A DNA stretch of 64,000 bases from Rhodopseudomonas pseudopalustris (GCF_900110435.1 NZ_FODT01000001.1:434001-498000), one strand, 5' to 3'; numbered from the stretch's first letter, positions 18,489-28,585 are shown. The notes: generated by a model not told the origin, from the letters alone. Program-made: numbers and translations.

Positions 18489-18830
18489 ATGGACCGGTTA
18501 CGGCAGCGGGCGGACTTCATCGCCGTTGCCGGCGGGCTGCGGATCAGTGGGCCTGCCTTCGTGCTGCAAGGCCGACGCCGCGATGACGAAGGCCCGGTCC
18601 GGGTCGGGTTCACCGTGACCAAAAAGATCGGCACCGCGACCGAGCGCAACCGGATTCGCCGCAGAATGCGCGAATTGGTCAAGCGCGCGGACCGCAGTTT
18701 CATGCTGCCAAACAGCGATTATGTGCTGGTCGGCCGCCGTGCGGCGTTGAGCCGCGACTTTGCTGTCATGCTCGGCGATTTGCGCTCCGCGCTCGACCGC
18801 ATTGCGCGGCGATCGTCGAAACCGGATTGA
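18489..18830 (+). CDS. rnpA: Ribonuclease P protein component
   Basis: This 113-aa basic protein pairs with RNase P RNA to remove tRNA 5' leaders. It has the RnpA signature VGFTVTKKIGTATERNRIRRRMREL and the start RLRQRADF (shown here as separate short stretches of VGFTVTKKIG and ERNRIRRRMREL). The ATG at 18489 fits the family length. It follows rpmH and precedes yidC by 16 bases. The yidD gene, common between rnpA and yidC in other bacteria, is absent. Confidence 0.97.
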   Translation: MDRLRQRADFIAVAGGLRISGPAFVLQGRRRDDEGPVRVGFTVTKKIGTATERNRIRRRMRELVKRADRSFMLPNSDYVLVGRRAALSRDFAVMLGDLRSALDRIARRSSKPD

Positions 18831-18846
18831 AGCGAGACCTGACCCG

Positions 18847-20709
18847 ATGACCGACAATCGCAACACCATCCTCGCCGTGATTCTGTCGGGCCTCGTGTTG
18901 CTCGGCTGGCAGTACTTCTTCAACATCCCGCAGATGGAGAAGCAGCGCGCCGCACAGCAGGCGCAGCAGCAAGAGGCTGCCAAGCAGCAGACCCCGCCGG
19001 CGGCCACGACTCCCGGCGCGCCGAATGCTCCGGCGGCTCCGGGTGCTCCGGGCGCGCCTGCCAACCAGCCGGCCGCCAATGCGCCGGTGGTCAGCCGTGA
19101 CGCCGCGATTGCGGCCTCGCCGCGGATCAAGGTCGAGACCCCGCGGCTCGACGGCACGCTGTCGCTGAAGGGCGCGCGGATCGACGATCTGTCGCTGAGC
19201 CAGTACCACGAAACCGTCGATCCGAAGTCGGCGCCGATCCATCTGTTCTCGCCGTCCGGCAGCGCCAATCCCTATTACGCCGAGTTCGGCTGGGTCGGCG
19301 CCGCGGGCTCGAACGTCAAGCTGCCCGACCAGAACACGCTGTGGGAGCAGGAAGGCAGCGGCGCGCTGACGCCGGCCAATCCGGTAACGCTGAAATGGGA
19401 CAACGGCGAGGGCCTCACCTTCCGCCGCCAGATCGCGGTCGACGATCGCTACTTGTTCACGATCAAGGACGACGTCACCAATGTCGGCGGCGGCCCGGTG
19501 ACGTTGTATCCGTTCGCGCTGATCTCGCGCCACGGCACCCCGCATGTCGAAGGCTTCTACATCCTGCATGAAGGCCTGATCGGCTATCTCGGCGAGCAGG
19601 GTCTGCAGGAATACGGCTACGCCAAGATCGACGAAGCCAAGACGGTCGGTTTCAAGGCCACCAACGCCTGGATGGGCATCACCGACAAATACTGGGCGTC
19701 GGCGCTGCTGCCCGACACCAATGCGCAGCTTCAGGCGCGGTTCTCCTCGAACCAGGTCGGCGCCACCCGGACCTACCAGACCGACTATCTCGAAGACGCC
19801 AAGACCGTTCCGATTGGCGGCACCGCCACCGCGACCGCGCGGCTGTTCGCGGGCGCCAAGGAAGCGCGCGTCGTCGGCATCAACTTCCCGTTCGCGGGGC
19901 TCGGCGGCTACAACCAGCAGCTCGGGCTGAACCATTTCGACCTGCTGATCGACTGGGGCTGGTTCTACTTCATCACCAAGCCGATGTTCCTTGCGCTCGA
20001 CTTCTTCTTCCACCTGGTCGGGAATTTCGGCGTCGCCATTCTGCTGGTGACGGTACTGGTCAAGCTGATCTTCCTGCCGCTGGCGAACAAGTCCTACGCC
20101 TCGATGGCGAAGATGAAAGCGATCCAGCCGCAATTGCTTGCGCTGAAAGAGCGTCATCCGGACGACAAGGCGAAGCAGCAGCAGGAGATGATGGAGATCT
20201 ACCGAAAGGAGAAGATCAATCCGGTCGCCGGCTGTCTGCCGGTGCTGCTGCAGATCCCGGTGTTCTTCTCGCTGTACAAGGTGTTGTTCGTCACCATCGA
20301 AATGCGGCACGCGCCGTTCTTCGGCTGGATCCACGACCTCTCGGCGGCCGATCCGACCAACCTTTTCAATCTGTTCGGTCTGATTCCCTATGATCCGAGC
20401 ACGCTGCCGGTGATCGGGTCGTATCTGGTGCTCGGCGTCTGGCCGCTGGTGATGGGCTTCACGATGTGGTTCCAGATGAAGCTCAACCCGCAGCCGCCGG
20501 ATCCGACGCAGCAGATGATCTTCGCCTGGATGCCGGTGATCTTCACCTTCATGCTGGCGCACTTCCCGGCGGGTCTCGTGATCTACTGGGCCTGGAACAA
20601 CACGCTCTCGGTGATCCAGCAGGCCTACATCATGCGCCGCAACGGCGTGAAGGTGGAGCTGTGGGACAATCTGAAATCCGCCGTCGTCAAACCAAAGAAG
20701 ACGGCCTGA
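18847..20709 (+). CDS. yidC: Membrane protein insertase YidC
   Basis: This 620-aa protein inserts and folds inner-membrane proteins with or without SecYEG. The N-terminal TM (NTILAVILSGLVLLGWQYFF) is followed by a low-complexity Gln/Ala/Pro linker (about 30-80) and a large periplasmic beta domain. The conserved C-terminal five-TM Oxa1/YidC core starts near residue 375 (FDLLIDWGWFYFITKPMF) and includes the PVAGCLPVLLQIPVFFSLYKV stretch (families keep this cytoplasmic hairpin and TM3). The ATG at 18847 gives a complete first TM; the open frame upstream overlaps rnpA and is spurious. It is the third gene of the rpmH operon. Confidence 0.97.
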   Translation: MTDNRNTILAVILSGLVLLGWQYFFNIPQMEKQRAAQQAQQQEAAKQQTPPAATTPGAPNAPAAPGAPGAPANQPAANAPVVSRDAAIAASPRIKVETPRLDGTLSLKGARIDDLSLSQYHETVDPKSAPIHLFSPSGSANPYYAEFGWVGAAGSNVKLPDQNTLWEQEGSGALTPANPVTLKWDNGEGLTFRRQIAVDDRYLFTIKDDVTNVGGGPVTLYPFALISRHGTPHVEGFYILHEGLIGYLGEQGLQEYGYAKIDEAKTVGFKATNAWMGITDKYWASALLPDTNAQLQARFSSNQVGATRTYQTDYLEDAKTVPIGGTATATARLFAGAKEARVVGINFPFAGLGGYNQQLGLNHFDLLIDWGWFYFITKPMFLALDFFFHLVGNFGVAILLVTVLVKLIFLPLANKSYASMAKMKAIQPQLLALKERHPDDKAKQQQEMMEIYRKEKINPVAGCLPVLLQIPVFFSLYKVLFVTIEMRHAPFFGWIHDLSAADPTNLFNLFGLIPYDPSTLPVIGSYLVLGVWPLVMGFTMWFQMKLNPQPPDPTQQMIFAWMPVIFTFMLAHFPAGLVIYWAWNNTLSVIQQAYIMRRNGVKVELWDNLKSAVVKPKKTA

Positions 20710-20799
20710 CGTAGCACCTGACGTCGCTGTCACCCTTCGGCGCGCGACGCTTCGCGTCGCGCACCACAGATGACGGCTCCGGAAACCGGCATCCCCGTT

Positions 20800-20922
20800 T
20801 ACGGATCATGCTCTGGAGCTTTTCCGGTTCTGATAGAATCAGAACCGGAGCTCTGACTTTTTGGTCTGACGCGTTTTCTTCACGCGAACCGGTACCCGCT
20901 TCGCTCGAAAACGCTCTAGGAC
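20800..20922. repeat. Palindromic intergenic element (RPE-like)
   Basis: The region has an inverted repeat with arms around TTCCGGTTCTGAT and ATCAGAACCGGA, flanked by GATCATGCTCT and by AACCGGTACCCGCTT. This resembles the palindromic units common between genes in Rhodopseudomonas and Bradyrhizobium. It sits in the yidC-engB gap. Confidence 0.6.
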
Positions 20923-20936
20923 TCACCGTGGCGCCG

Positions 20937-20983
20937 TCATCCCGAGGTGCGAGCGCAGCAAGCCTCGAAGGATGACCCGCTGC
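20937..20983. repeat. REP-like palindrome upstream of engB
   Basis: GTCATCCCGAGG and CCTCGAAGGATGAC form an inverted repeat around a GCGAGCGCAGCAAG loop, a pattern typical of short dispersed repeats in this group. It lies just before the engB ribosome site. Confidence 0.55.
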
Positions 20984-21000
20984 AAACGGGACGTCATCAT

Positions 21001-21654
21001 ATGACCGACGCGATCAATCCAACGCTGATCGAACGGGGCCGCAAGGTCTTCGCCGGCGACTGGCATTTCATCTGGGCGTCGCCCTCGATCGAGACGCTGC
21101 CGCCAATGGCGGGCCTCGAGGTCGCCTTCGCCGGCCGCTCCAATGTCGGCAAATCCAGCCTGATCAACGCGCTGACCGGCCGCAATGCGCTGGCGCGGAC
21201 CTCCAATACGCCGGGCCGCACCCAGGAGCTGATCTTCTTCGACGGCCCAAAGGATGCCGGCCTGCGGCTGGTCGACATGCCGGGCTACGGCTACGCCGCC
21301 GCCTCGAAGGCGAAGGTGGCATCGTGGACGTCGCTGATCCACAGATTCCTGCAGGGCCGGGCCACGCTGGCGCGGGTCTATGTGCTGATCGACGGCCGCC
21401 ACGGCCTCAAGGACGTCGACCTCGACATCCTGAAGACGCTCGACAAGTCCGCGGTCAGCTATCAGATCGTGTTCACCAAAGCGGACCAGGTCAAAGCAGC
21501 CGAACTCGAACAGCGGATCGCCGCCACCAAGACCGTGCTGGCGAAACATCCCGCCGCTTTTCCCGAATTGCTGATGACCTCCTCGCGGACCGGCGCCGGA
21601 ATGCCTGAGCTGCGCGCGGCGATGATCCGCCTGCTCGACGAACGCGGCGCATGA
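21001..21654 (+). CDS. engB: Ribosome biogenesis GTP-binding protein EngB (YsxC/YihA)
   Basis: This 217-aa essential GTPase acts in large-subunit assembly. G1 is GRSNVGKS, G2 lies around TPGRTQ, G3 is DMPGYGYA and G4 is TKAD. The ATG at 21001 fits the family N-terminus, giving about 45 residues before the P-loop. The stop overlaps the start of the DUF423 gene by ATGA. Confidence 0.96.
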   Translation: MTDAINPTLIERGRKVFAGDWHFIWASPSIETLPPMAGLEVAFAGRSNVGKSSLINALTGRNALARTSNTPGRTQELIFFDGPKDAGLRLVDMPGYGYAAASKAKVASWTSLIHRFLQGRATLARVYVLIDGRHGLKDVDLDILKTLDKSAVSYQIVFTKADQVKAAELEQRIAATKTVLAKHPAAFPELLMTSSRTGAGMPELRAAMIRLLDERGA

Positions 21655-22019
21655 CGCCGCTGCTGCGCGTTTTGATCGTCTGCGCCGGAATCGCAGGCGC
21701 CGCCGGCGTGGCGCTCGGCGCCGCCGCCGCGCACGTGCCGGATGCCTCCCGGCTCGCCCCGGCGTCGTCGATGCTGCTGTTCCACGCCAGCGCCATTCTG
21801 GCCGCCGTCCTGCTATGCGAGCGCGGCATCGTCCACCGCATTCCCGGACTAGCTGCCGGGTGCGGCTTCGTCATCGGCGCCGCCTTGTTCGCGGGCGACC
21901 TTTCGCTGCGGCAGTTCAGCGGCCACGCGTTGTTTCCGATGGCCGCGCCGACCGGCGGCATCCTCCTGATTGGGAGTTGGCTGCTGCTTTCGGTCGCGGG
22001 GCTGTGGCCGCGGCGCTGA
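21651..22019 (+). CDS. DUF423 small integral membrane protein
   Basis: This 122-aa protein has about four hydrophobic spans with DUF423 (YgdD) landmarks: [34 protein letters not shown] and [14 protein letters not shown]. Its ATG overlaps the engB stop by four bases, so the two are probably co-translated. The function of the family is not known. Confidence 0.85.
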   Translation: MTPLLRVLIVCAGIAGAAGVALGAAAAHVPDASRLAPASSMLLFHASAILAAVLLCERGIVHRIPGLAAGCGFVIGAALFAGDLSLRQFSGHALFPMAAPTGGILLIGSWLLLSVAGLWPRR

Positions 22020-22053
22020 CGGCGAACGCGGGCTGCGGATTCCGCACCCGGAC

Positions 22054-22097
22054 CATGATCCCGAAAAGTGGATACCGGTTTTCCGAAACGATCATGC
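22054..22097. repeat. RPE-like palindrome (CATGAT...ATCATG)
   Basis: CATGATCCCGAAAAG is partnered with TTTTCCGAAACGATCATG across a GGATACCGG centre. It is a 44-base near-perfect palindrome in the gap before argB, of the dispersed type seen across Bradyrhizobiaceae genomes. Confidence 0.65.
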
Positions 22098-22231
22098 GCA
22101 GACAGGAAACCAGCGCGGCATGACGATTCAGGGATGCGTCATCCTGCTCTAGGATCGGCCGCGCCGAAATGCTAGCGGTTCTCCCCGCCAACCGTTCCGA
22201 GAATCCTACGACACAGCGAAAGACCCGCTTC

Positions 22232-23128
22232 ATGACCGACGCGCCCGTTATCAGCCCGATCGATCAGGCCCGGATCCTGTCCGAGGCGCTCCCGCATATG
22301 CAGCGCTATGACGAGGAAACCATCGTCATCAAATATGGCGGCCACGCCATGGGCGCCGAAAACGACGCCAAGGCCTTCGCCCGCGACATCGTTCTGCTCG
22401 AGCAGACCGCGGTCAATCCGGTTGTGGTGCATGGCGGCGGTCCGCAGATCGCCACCATGCTGAAGCGCCTCGGCATCAAGTCGGAATTCGCCGCCGGGCT
22501 GCGCATCACCGACGGCGCCACTATCGAGATCGTCGAGATGGTGCTGGCCGGCTCGATCAACAAGCAACTGGTCGGCTACATCAACGAGGCCGGCGGCAAG
22601 GCGGTCGGCCTGTGCGGCAAGGACGGCAACATGGTCACTGCCTCCAAGGCGACCCGTACCATGGTCGATCCGGATTCGCGGATCGAGGAAGTGGTCGATC
22701 TTGGCTTCGTCGGCGAGCCGGAGAAGGTCGATCTGACGCTGCTGAACCAGCTGATCGGGCACGAGCTGATCCCGGTGCTGGCGCCGCTCGCCACTTCGGC
22801 CACCGGCCAGACCTTCAACGTCAACGCCGACACCTTCGCGGGCGCGGTCGCCGGCGCGCTGAAGGCGAAGCGGCTGTTGTTGCTGACCGACGTACCCGGC
22901 GTGCTCGACAAGTCGAAGCAGCTGATCCCCGAGCTGTCGATCAAGGACGCGCGCAAGCTGATCGCCGACGGCACCATCTCCGGCGGCATGATCCCGAAAG
23001 TCGAGACCTGCATCTACGCGCTCGAACAGGGCGTCGAAGGCGTCGTCATCCTCGACGGCAAGGTCCCGCACGCGGTGCTGCTCGAATTGTTCACCAATCA
23101 GGGCACCGGCACGCTGATCCACAAGTGA
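22232..23128 (+). CDS. argB: Acetylglutamate kinase
   Basis: This 298-aa cytoplasmic kinase phosphorylates N-acetylglutamate in arginine biosynthesis. The N-terminus has [11 protein letters not shown] (phosphate-binding Lys), then VHGGGPQI and GLRITD, with [15 protein letters not shown] and [10 protein letters not shown] near the C-terminus. The ATG at 22232 fits the family start; the open frame upstream overlaps a palindromic repeat. Its TGA overlaps the ATG of the next gene. argJ lies 35 kb away in the same window. Confidence 0.97.
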   Translation: MTDAPVISPIDQARILSEALPHMQRYDEETIVIKYGGHAMGAENDAKAFARDIVLLEQTAVNPVVVHGGGPQIATMLKRLGIKSEFAAGLRITDGATIEIVEMVLAGSINKQLVGYINEAGGKAVGLCGKDGNMVTASKATRTMVDPDSRIEEVVDLGFVGEPEKVDLTLLNQLIGHELIPVLAPLATSATGQTFNVNADTFAGAVAGALKAKRLLLLTDVPGVLDKSKQLIPELSIKDARKLIADGTISGGMIPKVETCIYALEQGVEGVVILDGKVPHAVLLELFTNQGTGTLIHK

Positions 23129-24282
23129 TGACGGGCGCAAAGGCCACCAGTTCGTGTCCCGGGCGCGGCGCAGCACGAAGTGCTGCACCGCAGACCCGGG
23201 ACCCCGGTTCGGCTGAGCCACACAAACCGGGACCCCGGATCATCAGCGCACCACGCCGCGAAGGGCGGCGCGCTGCGCTGCATCCGGGGCACGCTTGTCT
23301 TTTCGTCGCAACACTACTCGCATCATTGGCTGGCAACACCGCCGCCCATGCCGACCTCAAGCTCTGCAACCGCATGAGCTATGTGATCGAGACCGCGATC
23401 GGGATCGACGACAAGGCGACGACCGCGACGCGCGGCTGGCTCCGGATCGATCCGGCGCAATGCCGCGTCGTGCTGCAAGGGGCGCTGAGCGCCGATCGGG
23501 TGATGCTGCATGCCCGCGCGCTCGCGGTTTACGGCGCGTCGCCGATCCCCCAGAACGGCACCGACCGACTATGTATCACGCCGGAGAACTTCGTGATCGC
23601 CGCCGCACGGCAGTGCCGCAGCGGCCAGACGCTGGCGCCGTTCACCGAGATCAAGCCGACGCAGCAGGACGACGGCAACATGGTCGCGTATCTCGCAGAG
23701 GACAGCGAATATGACGACGAGCAGGCCAGGCTCGCGGCGATCCAGCGGCTGCTGGTGATCGCGGGCTACGACGCCGCCCCGATCGACGGCGTCGATGGCC
23801 CGAAGACGCAAGCCGCGCTCGCCGCGTTCCTGAAAAGCCGCGGCCTCAAGCCTGACATCGTCAGCGCGCCGGATTTCTTCGACACCATGATCAAGGCGGT
23901 GGAGTCGCCATCGGCGACCGGCCTGACCTGGTGCAACGACACCAGGAGCAGGATCATGGCCGCGATCGCCGAGGACGACGGCAAGACCATCACCAGCCGC
24001 GGCTGGTACCGGATCGAGCCGGGCAAATGCCTGCGTCCCGACCTCAGCGCCCTGCCGAAGCGGGTGTTCAGCTTCGCCGAAGCAGTCGACGGCAATGCAC
24101 GCCCGATCACCCTCAAGGACAAGCCGCTCAACTGGGGCGGCGCGACGCTGTTGTGCACGCGCGAGAGCAAATTCGAGATCAGCGAGCAGGGCGACTGCTC
24201 GGCGCGCGGACTGAACGCCACCGGCTTTGCGCCGGTCGACCTCTCCGGCGGCGGCAAGACAGTGCGGTTTGCGACGCCATGA
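23128..24282 (+). CDS. Secreted protein with two DUF1036 domains around a peptidoglycan-binding domain
   Basis: The predicted product of 384 aa has a signal-like stretch (LFVATLLASLAGNTAAHA, about residues 58-76) followed by a DUF1036 repeat (LKLCNRMSYVIETAIG). A PG_binding_1-like unit follows (AIQRLLVIAGYDAAPIDGVDG), then a second DUF1036 repeat (LTWCNDTRSRIMAAIAEDDG). The Cys pattern of both repeats is conserved. It is probably periplasmic and contacts the cell wall. The only in-frame ATG before the signal is at 23128, overlapping the argB stop. Codons between that ATG and the signal lie on a palindromic repeat, so the true start is uncertain. Confidence 0.75.
   Translation: MTGAKATSSCPGRGAARSAAPQTRDPGSAEPHKPGPRIISAPRREGRRAALHPGHACLFVATLLASLAGNTAAHADLKLCNRMSYVIETAIGIDDKATTATRGWLRIDPAQCRVVLQGALSADRVMLHARALAVYGASPIPQNGTDRLCITPENFVIAAARQCRSGQTLAPFTEIKPTQQDDGNMVAYLAEDSEYDDEQARLAAIQRLLVIAGYDAAPIDGVDGPKTQAALAAFLKSRGLKPDIVSAPDFFDTMIKAVESPSATGLTWCNDTRSRIMAAIAEDDGKTITSRGWYRIEPGKCLRPDLSALPKRVFSFAEAVDGNARPITLKDKPLNWGGATLLCTRESKFEISEQGDCSARGLNATGFAPVDLSGGGKTVRFATP
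23153..23291. repeat. REP/MITE-like palindrome inside the 5' end of the DUF1036 gene
   Basis: GTGTCCCGGGCGCGGCGCAG at the left is mirrored by GCGCTGCATCCGGGGCAC at the right, with inner repeats of CCGGGACCCCGG. The element lies between the argB stop and the signal peptide of the next gene and is open in that frame. Confidence 0.65.
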
Positions 24283-24980
24283 CGAAGCTCTCGAAGCGCG
24301 GCTTCGGCCATGTCGACACCTGGGTGTTCGACCTCGACAACACGCTGTATCCGCATCACGTCAATCTGTGGCAGCAGGTCGACGGGCGGATTCGCGATTT
24401 CGTCGCCGACTGGCTGAAGGTGACGCCGGAGGAAGCGTTCCGGATCCAGAAGGATTACTACAAGCGCTACGGCACCACGATGCGCGGGATGATGAGCGAG
24501 CACGGCGTCAGCGCCGACGATTACCTCGCTTACGTGCACGCGATCGACCATTCGCCGCTCGAGCCCAATCCGGCGATGGGCGCTGCGATCGCGCAATTGC
24601 CCGGCCGCAAGCTGATCCTGACCAACGGCTCGACCGATCACGCCGGCAAAGTGCTGGAGCGACTCGGCATCGGCCATCATTTCGAGGCAGTGTTCGACAT
24701 TGTCGCCGCCGAACTCGAACCGAAGCCGGCGGCGCAGACCTATCACCGCTTCCTGACGCTGCACGGCGTCGATCCGGCGAGGGCTGCGATGTTCGAGGAC
24801 CTCGCCCGCAATCTCGCAGTGCCGCACCAACTCGGCATGACCACGGTGCTGGTCGTGCCGGATGGTAGCAAGGACGTGGTGCGCGAGGACTGGGAGCTCG
24901 AAGGCCGCGACGCCGCCCATGTCGATTACGTCACCGAGGATTTGACCGGATTTCTGGCGGGGTTGAACGAAGCGGTATGA
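24279..24980 (+). CDS. HAD-superfamily hydrolase, pyrimidine 5'-nucleotidase type
   Basis: This 233-aa hydrolase has HAD motif I WVFDLDNTLY, motif II LTNGS, the Lys in ELEPKPAAQTY and motif IV FEDLARN. The pattern matches the SDT1/PHM8-type pyrimidine 5'-nucleotidase subfamily (DLDNTLYP and motif III KP). Its ATG overlaps the stop of the preceding gene by four bases, giving a coupled argB-DUF1036-HAD run. The physiological substrate is uncertain; a nucleoside monophosphate is likely. Confidence 0.88.
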   Translation: MTKLSKRGFGHVDTWVFDLDNTLYPHHVNLWQQVDGRIRDFVADWLKVTPEEAFRIQKDYYKRYGTTMRGMMSEHGVSADDYLAYVHAIDHSPLEPNPAMGAAIAQLPGRKLILTNGSTDHAGKVLERLGIGHHFEAVFDIVAAELEPKPAAQTYHRFLTLHGVDPARAAMFEDLARNLAVPHQLGMTTVLVVPDGSKDVVREDWELEGRDAAHVDYVTEDLTGFLAGLNEAV

Positions 24981-25011
24981 ATCCTGCTTCGCGCCTCGCC
25001 TTGACTCTCTC

Positions 25012-25027
25012 TGTCCGAATCCGGACA
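25012..25027. promoter_or_regulatory. Perfect short palindrome upstream of dapD
   Basis: TGTCCG-AATC-CGGACA is a perfect inverted repeat 47 bases before the dapD start, next to a TTGACT hexamer. It may be an operator; no regulator can be named. Confidence 0.3.
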
Positions 25028-25073
25028 ACACCTCACCAAAACTCTCCCTAACAAGCCGCCCAAGGACCTTTCG

Positions 25074-25919
25074 ATGTCGCTCTCCGCCCTGGAAAACACC
25101 ATCAATACCGCTTTCGACGCGCGCGATACGATCAGCGCCGCGACCAAGGGCGAGGTCCGTGACGCGGTCGATCAGGCGCTCGACCTGCTCGACCGGGGCG
25201 AGGCCCGCGTTGCCGAGCGTGACGCGTCGGGGACCTGGACGGTCAATCAATGGCTGAAGAAGGCGGTGCTGCTGTCGTTCCGGCTGAACGACATGCACAC
25301 CATCGCGGGCGGCCCCGGCGGCGCGACCTGGTGGGACAAGGTGCCGTCGAAATTCGAGGGCTGGGGCGAGAGCCGGTTTCGCGAAGCCGGCTTCCGCGCC
25401 GTGCCCGGCGCGATCGTGCGCCGCTCCGCCTTCATCGCCAAGAACGCGGTGCTGATGCCATCCTTCGTCAATCTCGGCGCCTATGTCGACGAGGCCACGA
25501 TGGTCGACACCTGGTCGACGGTCGGCTCCTGCGCCCAGATCGGCAAGCGCGTGCACATCTCCGGCGGCGTCGGCATCGGCGGCGTGCTGGAGCCGCTGCA
25601 GGCCGGACCGGTGATCATCGAGGACGACTGCTTCATCGGCGCGCGCTCCGAAGTCGCCGAGGGCGTGATCGTGCGCCGTGGCGCGGTGCTGGCGATGGGC
25701 GTGTTCCTCGGCGCCTCGACCAAGATCGTCGACCGCGAGACCGGCGAGGTCTTCATCGGCGAAGTTCCGGAATACGCCGTGCTGGTGCCGGGCGCATTGC
25801 CGGGCAAGCCGCTGAAGAACGGCACGCCGGGCCCCTCGACCGCCTGCGCGGTGATCGTCAAGCGCGTCGACGAACGCACCCGCTCAAAGACGAGCATCAA
25901 CGAGTTGTTGCGGGACTGA
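25074..25919 (+). CDS. dapD: 2,3,4,5-tetrahydropyridine-2,6-dicarboxylate N-succinyltransferase
   Basis: This 281-aa trimeric enzyme adds a succinyl group in the succinylase route to diaminopimelate and lysine. A left-handed beta-helix follows an alpha-helical N-terminal domain; visible hexapeptide-type turns include [29 protein letters not shown] and [12 protein letters not shown]. The start at 25074 gives the normal N-terminus. dapE lies close downstream on the same strand, separated by a small membrane protein gene. Confidence 0.97.
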   Translation: MSLSALENTINTAFDARDTISAATKGEVRDAVDQALDLLDRGEARVAERDASGTWTVNQWLKKAVLLSFRLNDMHTIAGGPGGATWWDKVPSKFEGWGESRFREAGFRAVPGAIVRRSAFIAKNAVLMPSFVNLGAYVDEATMVDTWSTVGSCAQIGKRVHISGGVGIGGVLEPLQAGPVIIEDDCFIGARSEVAEGVIVRRGAVLAMGVFLGASTKIVDRETGEVFIGEVPEYAVLVPGALPGKPLKNGTPGPSTACAVIVKRVDERTRSKTSINELLRD

Positions 25920-26133
25920 GAGGCCCAGTGACCCATCGGTGATTCTCGACTGATCAACAGCCTGAAGAAGACGTTGGCGGCAACGCTCGACAAATCCAGC
26001 GCCCGACTAACGTCTGCAACGCAAAGTTGAATTTCATGATGACCGGTCCGATTTCTATGGGGTAGAAAGCGACGGCCCTCGGCGCGGATCAAGTTGCTCT
26101 GGGCCCTTAGAAATTCGGGGTATGGAGCTTCTC

Positions 26134-26409
26134 ATGGCTGAATTCCGTCGGATCATCATCAAGACTGCTGAAGTCATGATGGTTCTACTTGTCATCATAA
26201 CAATTCTCGCGACAGCAGGTCTCGGTGCAATCTCCGGCAGCGAGACCAGCGGAGCACTCGCTGTGGCTGGTTTCGTGCTGGGTGGGGTCGGCGGTCTGAT
26301 CGTCTCGTCAATCTTCGCGTCATCGTTCTTCCTCATTCTCGAAATCGCCGAAAACACCCGGCAGGTGCTGAGATACTACGAGCCCAAAGTTGACGGCGCG
26401 AGCCGCTGA
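26134..26409 (+). CDS. Small membrane protein of unknown function
   Basis: The product of about 91 aa has two clear hydrophobic spans ([20 protein letters not shown] and [20 protein letters not shown]) and a charged C-terminal tail. I prefer the ATG at 26134, which has GGAG six bases upstream; an ATG at 26122 would add four residues. It lies between dapD and dapE on the same strand, 17 bases before dapE. I do not recognise the family. Confidence 0.7.
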   Translation: MAEFRRIIIKTAEVMMVLLVIITILATAGLGAISGSETSGALAVAGFVLGGVGGLIVSSIFASSFFLILEIAENTRQVLRYYEPKVDGASR

Positions 26410-26426
26410 CGACTATCAGGGGCGGC

Positions 26427-27593
26427 ATGACATCATCGCGTGACGCCCTCTCCATCGCTCAAGCCCTGCTGCGCTGTCCGTCTGTCACGCCGGCCGACGC
26501 CGGCGCGCTCGGTGTGCTGGAGACGCTGCTGAAGGACGCCGGCTTCACCACGCATCGCGTGACCTTCAGCGAGCCCGGCGCCGCCGACATCGACAATCTC
26601 TACGCACGGATCGGCGATGGCGCGCCGCATCTGTGCTTTGCCGGCCATACCGACGTGGTGCCGCCGGGCGACGCAGACGCGTGGAGCCACGGCGCGTTTT
26701 CCGGCGATGTCGAAGGCGGTCTGCTGTACGGCCGCGGCGCGGTCGACATGAAAGGCGGCATCGCCTGCGCGGTCGCCGCCGTGCTCGATCATCTCGCCGC
26801 CCATGGCGGCCGGCCAAAGGGATCGATCTCGTTCCTGATCACGGGCGACGAGGAAGACGTCGCCGTCAACGGCACCGTCAAGCTGCTGCAATGGGCGGCG
26901 GATCGCGGCGAGACATTCGATCATTGCATCGTCGGCGAGCCGAGCAATGTCGAGGCGATCGGCGACACCATCAAGATAGGCCGGCGCGGCTCGCAGTCCG
27001 GCGTGCTGATCGTCGACGGGCTGCAGGGCCACGTCGCCTATCCGCATCGCGCCTCGAACCCGGTGCCGGATATCGCGGCGCTGATCACTGCGCTGAACGA
27101 CGAGCCGCTGGATCAGGGCTCGGCGCAGTTTCAGCCGTCCAATCTCGAATTCACCTCGGTCGATGTCGGCAATCCGGCGACCAATGTGATCCCGGCGCAG
27201 GCGCGGGCCAAGTTCAACATCCGCTTCAACGATCACCACACCCAGGATTCGTTGAAGGCGCTGATCGAGCAGCGGCTGGCGGCGGCGTGCGGCAACCGCA
27301 TCCGCGCGCGGATCGAGTGGCTGCCGTCGAACGCCGACGTGTTCGTCACCAAGCCCGGCAATTTCACCGATCTGGTCACCGCATCGATCGCCGACGTGAC
27401 CGGCCGCACGCCCGATCTCAACACCGGCGGCGGCACCTCGGACGCGCGGTTCATTGCCAAATACTGCCCGGTGGTGGAGTTCGGCCTGGTCGGCCAGACC
27501 ATGCACCAGATCGACGAGCGCACGCCGGTCGCGGATCTCGACCAGCTCACCGCGATCTATCGCGGCGTGCTGGAGCGATATTTCAAGTCATAA
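26427..27593 (+). CDS. dapE: Succinyl-diaminopimelate desuccinylase
   Basis: This 388-aa M20-family metallopeptidase removes succinate from N-succinyl-LL-diaminopimelate. Metal ligands are visible in [23 protein letters not shown], the catalytic [11 protein letters not shown] and IVGEPSN, with the last His in GQTMHQIDE. The dimerisation insert lies in the middle third. GGGGCGGC precedes the ATG. It completes a dapD-dapE cluster for lysine and cell-wall precursor synthesis. Confidence 0.97.
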   Translation: MTSSRDALSIAQALLRCPSVTPADAGALGVLETLLKDAGFTTHRVTFSEPGAADIDNLYARIGDGAPHLCFAGHTDVVPPGDADAWSHGAFSGDVEGGLLYGRGAVDMKGGIACAVAAVLDHLAAHGGRPKGSISFLITGDEEDVAVNGTVKLLQWAADRGETFDHCIVGEPSNVEAIGDTIKIGRRGSQSGVLIVDGLQGHVAYPHRASNPVPDIAALITALNDEPLDQGSAQFQPSNLEFTSVDVGNPATNVIPAQARAKFNIRFNDHHTQDSLKALIEQRLAAACGNRIRARIEWLPSNADVFVTKPGNFTDLVTASIADVTGRTPDLNTGGGTSDARFIAKYCPVVEFGLVGQTMHQIDERTPVADLDQLTAIYRGVLERYFKS

Positions 27594-27601
27594 CTCACCA
27601 C

Positions 27602-27640
27602 CGTCATTCCGGGTTCGCGCTACGCGCGCCCCGGAATGAC
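27602..27640. repeat. REP-like hairpin after dapE
   Basis: GTCATTCCGGG and CCCCGGAATGAC flank a TTCGCGCTACGCGCG centre directly behind the dapE stop. It can form a strong hairpin and may end dapE transcripts. The same ends occur in the larger element near 53.1 kb. Confidence 0.6.
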
Positions 27641-27805
27641 GTCATTGAACAAGGCACAGCGCGCTCCCTCTCCCGCTTGCGGGGGAGGGCTGGGGTGGGG
27701 GCGACGCGAGTCGTCGACTCTCGGCCTCGTCGAAACGCCCTCTAACCCGGATCATTGCTTCGCGCTGATCCGACCTCTCCCCGCAGGTGGGAAGAGGCGA
27801 GGAAC

Positions 27806-28543
27806 TTAGTAATCCACCTTCACCAGATACAGCCCGTCCGGCGGCGCGACCGGGCCGCAGGCGGAGCGGCGGCGGGCGGCCAGCGCAGCCGCGAGATCGT
27901 CGGCGGTCCAGCGGCCCTCGCCGACCCACACCAGCGAGCCGACCATCGAACGCACCTGGCTGTGTAGATAAGAACGCGCCGAGGTGACGATATCGACGTT
28001 GTCGCCGTCGCGGATCACGTCGAGCACGTCGAGCGTCTTTTCCGGCGAGGCCGCCTGGCATTCGGTGTCGCGGAAGGTGGTGAAGTCGTGCTTGCCGATC
28101 AGCACCTGCGCGGCGCAATGCATCGCGTCGGTGTCGAGCGGCTTCGGCACCCGCCACACCTTGCCGATCTCGAGCGCGAGATTCGAGCGGCGGTTGACGA
28201 TGCGATAGCGATAGTGCCGCCGGATCGCGGAGAACCGCGCCTCGAAACTGTCCGGCACGATCTCCGCCGACAGCACCGCGACCGGATACGGTCGCACATG
28301 GGCGTTCAGCGCGTCGCGCAGCCGGTCGGCGCGAAACGGCTTGGCGATGTCGAGATGGGCGACCTGCCCCAGCGCATGGACGCCGGCGTCCGTGCGTCCC
28401 GCGCCGTGCACGCGCACCGCCGCGCCGCAGGTCGCCAGCGCCGCCGCCTCCAGCGCGCCCTGCACCGACGGCAGCACCGGCTGCAACTGCCAGCCGCAGA
28501 ACGGAGCGCCGTCATATTCGATGGTGAGCTTGTAGCGGGGCAT
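27806..28543 (-). CDS. truA: tRNA pseudouridine(38-40) synthase
   Basis: This 245-aa enzyme modifies U38-40 in the tRNA anticodon arm. The N-terminus [19 protein letters not shown] and the catalytic Asp in [14 protein letters not shown] are typical, as are [14 protein letters not shown]-like residues and the C-terminal [11 protein letters not shown]-like block. I start at 28543, where the family N-terminus begins; the open frame extends 11 codons further. It is downstream of fmt on the same strand, separated by a palindromic element. Confidence 0.96.
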   Translation of the reverse strand: MPRYKLTIEYDGAPFCGWQLQPVLPSVQGALEAAALATCGAAVRVHGAGRTDAGVHALGQVAHLDIAKPFRADRLRDALNAHVRPYPVAVLSAEIVPDSFEARFSAIRRHYRYRIVNRRSNLALEIGKVWRVPKPLDTDAMHCAAQVLIGKHDFTTFRDTECQAASPEKTLDVLDVIRDGDNVDIVTSARSYLHSQVRSMVGSLVWVGEGRWTADDLAAALAARRRSACGPVAPPDGLYLVKVDY

Positions 28544-28585
28544 TCGACATCTCTGCTGGCCGAGGCGTTTTTTCACGTCCCCGAC

